From Cellulomonas sp. Leaf334 (lineage in GTDB: Bacteria > Actinomycetota > Actinomycetes > Actinomycetales > Cellulomonadaceae): a DNA stretch of 64,000 nt. Positions 59,601-64,000 of the stretch are shown in pieces (position 1 is the first letter of the stretch; each line of letters starts with the position of its first letter). The notes beneath the pieces are model-generated. The model worked only from the letters and a program-made list of their open reading frames with translations, was not told the DNA's origin and searched no databases. Position numbers and translations under genes: made by a program. The stretch is from contig NZ_LMOO01000001.1 in the NCBI RefSeq assembly GCF_001424195.1, forward strand, positions 1,718,812 to 1,782,811. Reading direction: 5' to 3'.

Positions 59601-62600
59601 CCGTTCAACGCGTTCACGCTGACGCACATCGAGGTCACGCCGCCCCCGGGCGTCGATACGACGACGGTCACGCTGACCAATGCGGCAGGGGCGACCGCGG
59701 ACTTCGACGAGGCCGAGGCGGAGGCGTTGTCGGCCGGTGACCTCGTCGGCGTCGTCGGCGTCGAGGTGTCCTACGACGGGCTGGTCCCTGCGGGTGCGTC
59801 GGGGAGCATGAACCTGACCCTCCAGCTGCGTGAGTTCGATCGCTACACCGACGAGCCGATCACCGTAGCCGCAGACAACCCTGTCCCCGACGTCGCCGTC
59901 GCGACCATCGCCGATCCGGGCGGTACGGCGGCCGACACGCGCCGGGCGGCGGACGGCGCCTCCATGGAGCTGCAGGACGCGGGCATAGACCTGCTGGTCG
60001 GAAAGGCGTTCGACCCCGTCCAGATCGTCGAGCCGAGCACTGGTCCGGTGACGATGACCCTGACCGGGACGCCCGAAGGTCCCTCTCGTGCGGTGGAGAT
60101 GGTGCTCACCGACGACGATCCGCAGTTCTGGAACCAGTACGACTTCGTCGACTTCGACGGGGCAACACTCACCGCACCTATCGACCAGGTGCAGGTCGAC
60201 GCCTTCGTGGGCGCGACCTACAGCGCGGGGCCGGACGGCGTCGTGGTCACCGGGGGCTCGTGGGAGACGGGCGAGCCGTCGGGCAGCTTCGTGCTCCCCG
60301 ATGGCGTCGACGCGGCCGACGTCCAGGGCCTGCGGTTCACGTTCACCCGGGCGGACGGCGGCATCTGGGAGAACCCGGCCACCCCGACCCAGACCGTGCC
60401 GCTCACTGTCGAGCGACGCGAGGACCTCCGCACCGGCGGGCCGGTTCTTCCCGACCTCGCGGCCAACCCCCCGGCGCCGGGCGAGACCGCGCCGGGCGTC
60501 GCGAGCAACCAGGTCGACGGGACCGTGACCGGCGGGGACCTCGTGGTGGATCCGGACACCGGCGACCTGGTGCCGGTCTCCGGCGACGACACCACAGCGG
60601 CCGACATCACCTACGCACACGCGACGAACGGCGTGCAGATCGTCAAGACGTTCAGCGGGATCGCGACGGGCGGCACCGCGGCGCCCGAGGCCGCGTTGCC
60701 GATGGCCATCGAGATCACCAACACGGGCAACCGGGCGATCGTCGACCCCGTCGTCACGGACGACCCGATGCCGACCGACGCCGACGGAGCCCAGCTGCGG
60801 CTTGCCGACGTCGACGAGCCGTTCTCCTACGAGCTGGCCGGGGCCGCACCCGATCCGGCGACAGGACCGGCGATGCCGACCGACCCGGACGACGTGACGG
60901 TCGACCAGACCGGCGACCTCGAGGCGCTCACGTTCAGCTTCCCGCCCGGCACTGTGCTGGAGCCGGGCCAGGTGTACACGATCACCGTGCAGGTGCAGTT
61001 CCGGCTGGGGCTGCCGGCGAACAGCACGGTCGTGAACACGGCGGGCGTCACGGGCGACCGGCCGTGGGACCAGTGCGTGACCCGGCTGAACGCGCAGACC
61101 GGCGCGTGCGAGGCCGACGCCGACGTCACGACACGGCCCTCAGCAGTGCTGGCGCAGTCCAAGGCGGTCAAGGCGACCAACGACGACCAGCTCGACGTCA
61201 TCGTGGACCCGGCCGCGCCCGACCAGTCCGTCCAGTGCACACCCGACGGCAACGGCTTCTACGTCTACCCGTGCACCCCTGTGATCGCGCCGGGACACGA
61301 CGAAACCTGGCAGATCCGGGTCGAGAACGTGGGCAACCTGCCGCTCGACAAGCTCGTCATCTACGACCGTCTGCCAGCACCGGGTGACGCGGGCTCGTAT
61401 GCCTCCGGCGAGCGTGGGTCGCAGTTCCGGCCGGTCCCGGACGTCGCCTACCCGCCGGCTCTGGTGAACGCACCGGCGGGAGCCGTCGCGACGTTCTCCT
61501 ACACGACCGTCCAGGAATACTGCATGGACGACATCGACAACCCGGTGGCCGAACCGGTCTGTCCCACGGACGACCCCGCAACCGGCTGGGTCGAGTTGCC
61601 CCCGGGAGCGGACCAGGCGCTCTTCGACTCCATCGTCGCCCTCAAGATCGTCGTGACCTTCCCCGAGGACGCGCTCTTCCAGCCGGCGCAGACCGTGGCC
61701 CTCGAGGGCACGACGATGACCCCCGCAGTGCCCCCGGCCGCGGGAGACCGCTCCATCGCCTGGAACTCCGCCGCGGCCTCCGGCGTCGCCGTGACCGTGA
61801 CGGGCCGGCAGGGCCTCCTGCCCACCGAGGGCACGAAGGTCGGCGTCGCGACGGCCACCGGCCCCCTCCAGGTCGAGAAGACCGTCATCGGCGACGGCGC
61901 GCAGTACGCGCCGGACGTGTTCTACCTCGACGTCGCGTGCACCTCGGCCGTGGGCACGTTCCTGGAGACGGCACTACCTCCCATACCGATTCAGATCACG
62001 CCCGGCACCCCCGTGACCGTGCCCAACCTGCCCTACGGCGCTCGGTGCACGATCACCGAGAACGCGAGCAACGGCCAGACCCAGCTGATCGTCGGGACGG
62101 TCACCATCGGCGAGACCCCGGACGTGACGAACATCGTCGCCATCAACCGGTACGACCTGGCCAGCCTGGTCGTCTCGAAGGAGGTGGTGTCCGACGCCGT
62201 GGACCAGGACGGCGACCCGGTCCCGTTCGGCCCGTTCGAGGTGCAGGTCGACTGCACGTTCCTGGGCAACCCGGTCTACGCCACCGGTTACGGGCCCGAC
62301 GACCCGATGGTCCTGAGCCTCTCCGACGGCGACGAGGTCGAGCTCGACGGCCTGCCGGTCGGCTCGGAGTGCGTCATCACGGAGTCCGACACCGGCGGCG
62401 CGACCGAGATCGACGTGACGATCACAGAGGGATCGGCAGCTCCCGAGGTGTTCGACGGTCCGGTGGGCCAGGCCACGCTCGTGGGCGACCTCGCGGGGGG
62501 CCCGCGGAACACCGCCGAGATCACCAACACCTTCGACGTCGGCCTTCTCGACCTCTCGAAGGTCCTAGTGGGCGACGGCGTCCAGCGGTACGGCGCCGGA

Positions 62601-64000
62601 CCCTTCCGCCTGCACGTCCTGTGCACCTTCGACGACGACGGCGACGGCGCCAACCCGCCGCGGGTCGTCTACAACAGCCCCGTCGTGCTCGGCGGTGCGG
62701 GACCGCTCGACGCCGAGATCTCCAACCTGCCGGTCGGTGCGTCGTGCCTCGTCACCGAGCCTCTCGACGGTGGTGCGACCTCTACGACGATCGATCCCCA
62801 GCTCGTCACGATCGACGCCGACGGTCCGGTCGCGGTCGTGGTGACCAACACGTTCGACACTGGTGGCATAACCGTCGACAAGGCCGTGGACGGCGCCGGG
62901 GCGGATGACTACGGCACGGGCCCGTTCGAAGTCTCCGTCGCGTGCACCTACGACGGCGAGCCCGTCGCGATCCCTGGCGGCTCGACGCGTCCGCTCGTCC
63001 CCGGCCAGCCGGTGGTCTATGACGAGCTGCCGGTCGGTGCGCGGTGCAGCGTGACGGAGACCCAGGACGGCGAGGCGACCGACACCACCATGACGGTCAC
63101 GACGGCCGGTCAGGCTCCGGTCGAGTCGGACGGGACGTCCGTGGACGTCGTCGTGCCCCCCGTGACGGGCGGCCAGCCGACTGCGGTGTCGGTCCTGGTG
63201 ACCAACACCTTCGACGACGGCGCGATCACGGTCGACAAGGTCGTCGACGGAGACGGCGTGGACCTGTACGGGGCCGGACCGTTCGAGGTCTCGCTCGCCT
63301 GCACGTTCGACGGTGCCGACGTCGACATCCCCGGCGGCGCGGTGCGCGAGCTGGTTCCGGGCACGCCGGTCGTCTACGAGGACCTGCCGGTCGGCGCGGA
63401 GTGCGCCGTCACCGAGACGGCGACTGGCGGAGCCACGACGTCCACCGTGTCCACCACGGTCGACGGTGGGCAGCCTGGAGAGGTCGTCGTCCCGGACGGC
63501 GACCCGGCGAGCGTCACCGTGACGAACACGTTCAGCGTGGGCGAGGTCCGGGTGGTGAAGTCCTTGGGCGGAGAGGACGCGGCGGCGCACCAGGGAGACA
63601 TCTTCACGGTCTCGCTCGCCTGCACACAGGTCGTTGACGGCACGATCGTCCCGGTCGTGATCCCCGGCGGCACGACCCGCACCCTGTCGGCGGCGAACAG
63701 CTGGGTCGCGGTGTACGAGGACCTGCCGCAGGGCGCCGAGTGCCGGGTCGTCGAGACCGACGCAGGCAGCGCGGACAGTGTCACCATCGTTGTCGACGGG
63801 CAGGGCACGACGACCGATCCCCTCGACGGGAACCCCACGTCCGCCTCATTCGCGCTCCCGGTCGGAGACGACGTCTGCGCCCCGGTGGACGTGGTGAACA
63901 CGTGGTCTACCGACGCGGGCACTGCCGTAGGTGCGTCCGGTATCGGTGCGGCAGCACGGGTCCAGACCGCGGCGCAGGATCCAGCATCGGACTGCGACGA
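56631..64000 (+). CDS. giant secreted surface protein with DUF11-like and DUF5979-like repeats (3'-incomplete)
   Basis: An open frame of 2456 codons that runs off the window. Frame continuity was checked at several points (near 59001, 60198, 61320, 62853 and 63998). A basic N-terminus and signal peptide (AAAAAVLLAVPMAIVPAQTA, then SAA) export it. About 1740 residues of DUF11-like/isopeptide-type beta repeats follow (for example TNTGNRAIVDPVVTDDPMP, IRVENVGNLPLDKLVIYD). From about 61858 six DUF5979-like repeats of roughly 105-125 residues occur (GPFEVSLACTFDG, LPVGAECAVTET, VTNTFD). A cell-wall sorting signal is expected beyond the window but is not seen. The inferred role is a long adhesin or surface-fibre protein. 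ATG with a GGGGGG purine tract upstream. Confidence 0.85.
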   Translation, partial: MGVPSTKAPRRRRRRHSSGARWASAAAAAVLLAVPMAIVPAQTASAAEWGIQKVETSVGPYEPGDQVEWIVEISCSDPNATACANAVLTDPLPDGLELVSASIQSGPPDGTIDVDTDSDTVTAQWPSVPNGQGAEILVTAEVDPDLPYSQSGETITNTATVVADNAAQDQASDDIAPVVPLVLDSETTKSIDPEGALAEPGTPATMTLGSTNTSNDPVDTLVIQDPVDPSADPNPFTLLQYTGTGTITYPPNADTVTQEYWDGDSWETLDDAVDPADVQGVRYTFSGDIQPGATATVPVEVQQSDAVEDLTDATTVTNDASSYVTHGDDESVPTTAADTYVITPPNNSVTAAKSFDPATVSAGDPTTVTIGATNTGTPVDSMSITEPAPGTDSPFEGDDPLTFTGFGPSGDGTGVQWPADADGATVTFTCADGSTPQQTATAPDTLPNPPTGCIVVGFTVEFTGTITTGGEASIPFTADTDPDQTPSDVTHGNEIAADVPNASATASADLVTLLDRLATNTDKLISPSEFPAVDGQSVVVQLPSQLLPFGPDGSTTSADEVVIQDPTDPSNPGEFWSNFTATSVRTTDVPAGSTLTINYWDGTAWVPAPGCGPYTGPATVSCDLPPDAQGVQFVYDADEGFPPGTQFQPNFTASYTGPEDRDDPIENCGASQAESSTVSPTPPEEGCDTVDPFPVDGDGDLDFIDKTFLGAPPVSVLARSDDQATAQITWSTNGFDGVDPMVITDVADPETTAIAGSFYDAFDLVRVEAIDSGVDPLLQYDQINSVELFVDGDWVDAAGDPCPCNGSFPGYTLSPAEQESATSARLEYVESPTRAVTADPTLPQPGDGVARSTQASGRHIDLTFEVRDYKRSNPAVPVLGSTNGTIYNTTDPGLVNDTARGTATFQGDDYTDTGEDDVLIIDQPLNVSVDKEWTGGPLSVPPAGTPAEFYPSTNVVITGTNASAAKVDQLRLVEPGAEDSDDVQATAGVQPFNAFTLTHIEVTPPPGVDTTTVTLTNAAGATADFDEAEAEALSAGDLVGVVGVEVSYDGLVPAGASGSMNLTLQLREFDRYTDEPITVAADNPVPDVAVATIADPGGTAADTRRAADGASMELQDAGIDLLVGKAFDPVQIVEPSTGPVTMTLTGTPEGPSRAVEMVLTDDDPQFWNQYDFVDFDGATLTAPIDQVQVDAFVGATYSAGPDGVVVTGGSWETGEPSGSFVLPDGVDAADVQGLRFTFTRADGGIWENPATPTQTVPLTVERREDLRTGGPVLPDLAANPPAPGETAPGVASNQVDGTVTGGDLVVDPDTGDLVPVSGDDTTAADITYAHATNGVQIVKTFSGIATGGTAAPEAALPMAIEITNTGNRAIVDPVVTDDPMPTDADGAQLRLADVDEPFSYELAGAAPDPATGPAMPTDPDDVTVDQTGDLEALTFSFPPGTVLEPGQVYTITVQVQFRLGLPANSTVVNTAGVTGDRPWDQCVTRLNAQTGACEADADVTTRPSAVLAQSKAVKATNDDQLDVIVDPAAPDQSVQCTPDGNGFYVYPCTPVIAPGHDETWQIRVENVGNLPLDKLVIYDRLPAPGDAGSYASGERGSQFRPVPDVAYPPALVNAPAGAVATFSYTTVQEYCMDDIDNPVAEPVCPTDDPATGWVELPPGADQALFDSIVALKIVVTFPEDALFQPAQTVALEGTTMTPAVPPAAGDRSIAWNSAAASGVAVTVTGRQGLLPTEGTKVGVATATGPLQVEKTVIGDGAQYAPDVFYLDVACTSAVGTFLETALPPIPIQITPGTPVTVPNLPYGARCTITENASNGQTQLIVGTVTIGETPDVTNIVAINRYDLASLVVSKEVVSDAVDQDGDPVPFGPFEVQVDCTFLGNPVYATGYGPDDPMVLSLSDGDEVELDGLPVGSECVITESDTGGATEIDVTITEGSAAPEVFDGPVGQATLVGDLAGGPRNTAEITNTFDVGLLDLSKVLVGDGVQRYGAGPFRLHVLCTFDDDGDGANPPRVVYNSPVVLGGAGPLDAEISNLPVGASCLVTEPLDGGATSTTIDPQLVTIDADGPVAVVVTNTFDTGGITVDKAVDGAGADDYGTGPFEVSVACTYDGEPVAIPGGSTRPLVPGQPVVYDELPVGARCSVTETQDGEATDTTMTVTTAGQAPVESDGTSVDVVVPPVTGGQPTAVSVLVTNTFDDGAITVDKVVDGDGVDLYGAGPFEVSLACTFDGADVDIPGGAVRELVPGTPVVYEDLPVGAECAVTETATGGATTSTVSTTVDGGQPGEVVVPDGDPASVTVTNTFSVGEVRVVKSLGGEDAAAHQGDIFTVSLACTQVVDGTIVPVVIPGGTTRTLSAANSWVAVYEDLPQGAECRVVETDAGSADSVTIVVDGQGTTTDPLDGNPTSASFALPVGDDVCAPVDVVNTWSTDAGTAVGASGIGAAARVQTAAQDPASDCD

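Noticed and set aside
1..64000. CRISPR arrays, tRNA or rRNA genes, insertion-sequence transposases and integrases
   Set aside because: Looked for on both strands; no direct-repeat/spacer pattern, cloverleaf, rRNA core or DDE/tyrosine recombinase motif was recognised. A computed search would be more sensitive.

Overview
The window is very GC-rich actinobacterial DNA with many GTG and TTG starts, four-base ATGA/GTGA overlaps and likely leaderless promoters. Gene content and order suggest a Cellulomonas-like member of the Micrococcales, but this rests on gene content alone, with no rRNA or marker comparison. The left half is the conserved chromosomal neighbourhood found beside oriC in actinobacteria, and oriC itself should lie to the left of base 1.

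Layout. (1) 1-8023: a trxB start, a MurJ pseudokinase partner, murJ, a DUF6049 membrane protein and a NUDIX hydrolase on the minus strand, divergent from pcnA. Mycobacteria have sigM between murJ and trxB; none is present here. (2) 7998-10987: a LOV-GAF-SpoIIE phosphatase and an MFS transporter. (3) 11045-19432: four consecutive pairs, each an ECF sigma factor of the SigE-like family plus a single-pass membrane protein with a Thr-Pro-rich stalk and a repetitive extracytoplasmic domain. Each pair has a similar CAAC...CGTT promoter-like element. This tandem sigma array is the most unusual system in the window. (4) 19547-25847: ino1-padR, a bifunctional penicillin-binding protein, and rpsF-ssb-rpsR-rplI, followed by three 42-nt inverted repeats. 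(5) 26085-30332: a MATE exporter and dnaB. dnaB is split at its Walker A lysine by an apparent class 3 intein that carries a LAGLIDADG endonuclease. A cluster of DnaA-box-like 9-mers lies between the two genes.

(6) 30333-38045: an island of visibly lower GC. It holds a SIR2-like protein, a frameshifted prim-pol remnant, small membrane and hypothetical genes, a NYN-domain protein, an XRE-ImmA regulator-protease, a possible TGT-like barrel protein and unknown genes. It ends abruptly against a phoA alkaline phosphatase gene lacking its 5' part. (7) 39013-40878: a mercury-type cassette (YnfA, rhodanese, MerT-like protein) behind a MerR gene broken by a deletion and frameshift, with its operator intact. 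(8) 40921-56472: an accessory region of transporters, hydrolases, reductases and regulators. It includes a DHA2 exporter fused to a MarR-like domain, TetR systems with palindromic operators, a DJ-1/AraC regulator, an IMPase-like protein with a substituted metal ligand, and an acetyltransferase whose natural start codon reads ATC. (9) 56631-64000: the first 2456 codons of a giant secreted surface protein built from DUF11-like and DUF5979-like repeats, running off the right end.

How they work together: regions 1, 4 and 5 are housekeeping (redox, lipid II export and cell-wall synthesis, tRNA CCA maturation, inositol for mycothiol and phosphatidylinositol lipids, ribosome and replication). Region 3 looks like a bank of envelope-sensing transcription switches placed within the wall and lipid genes. 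Regions 6-9 are strain-variable defence, detoxification and surface functions.
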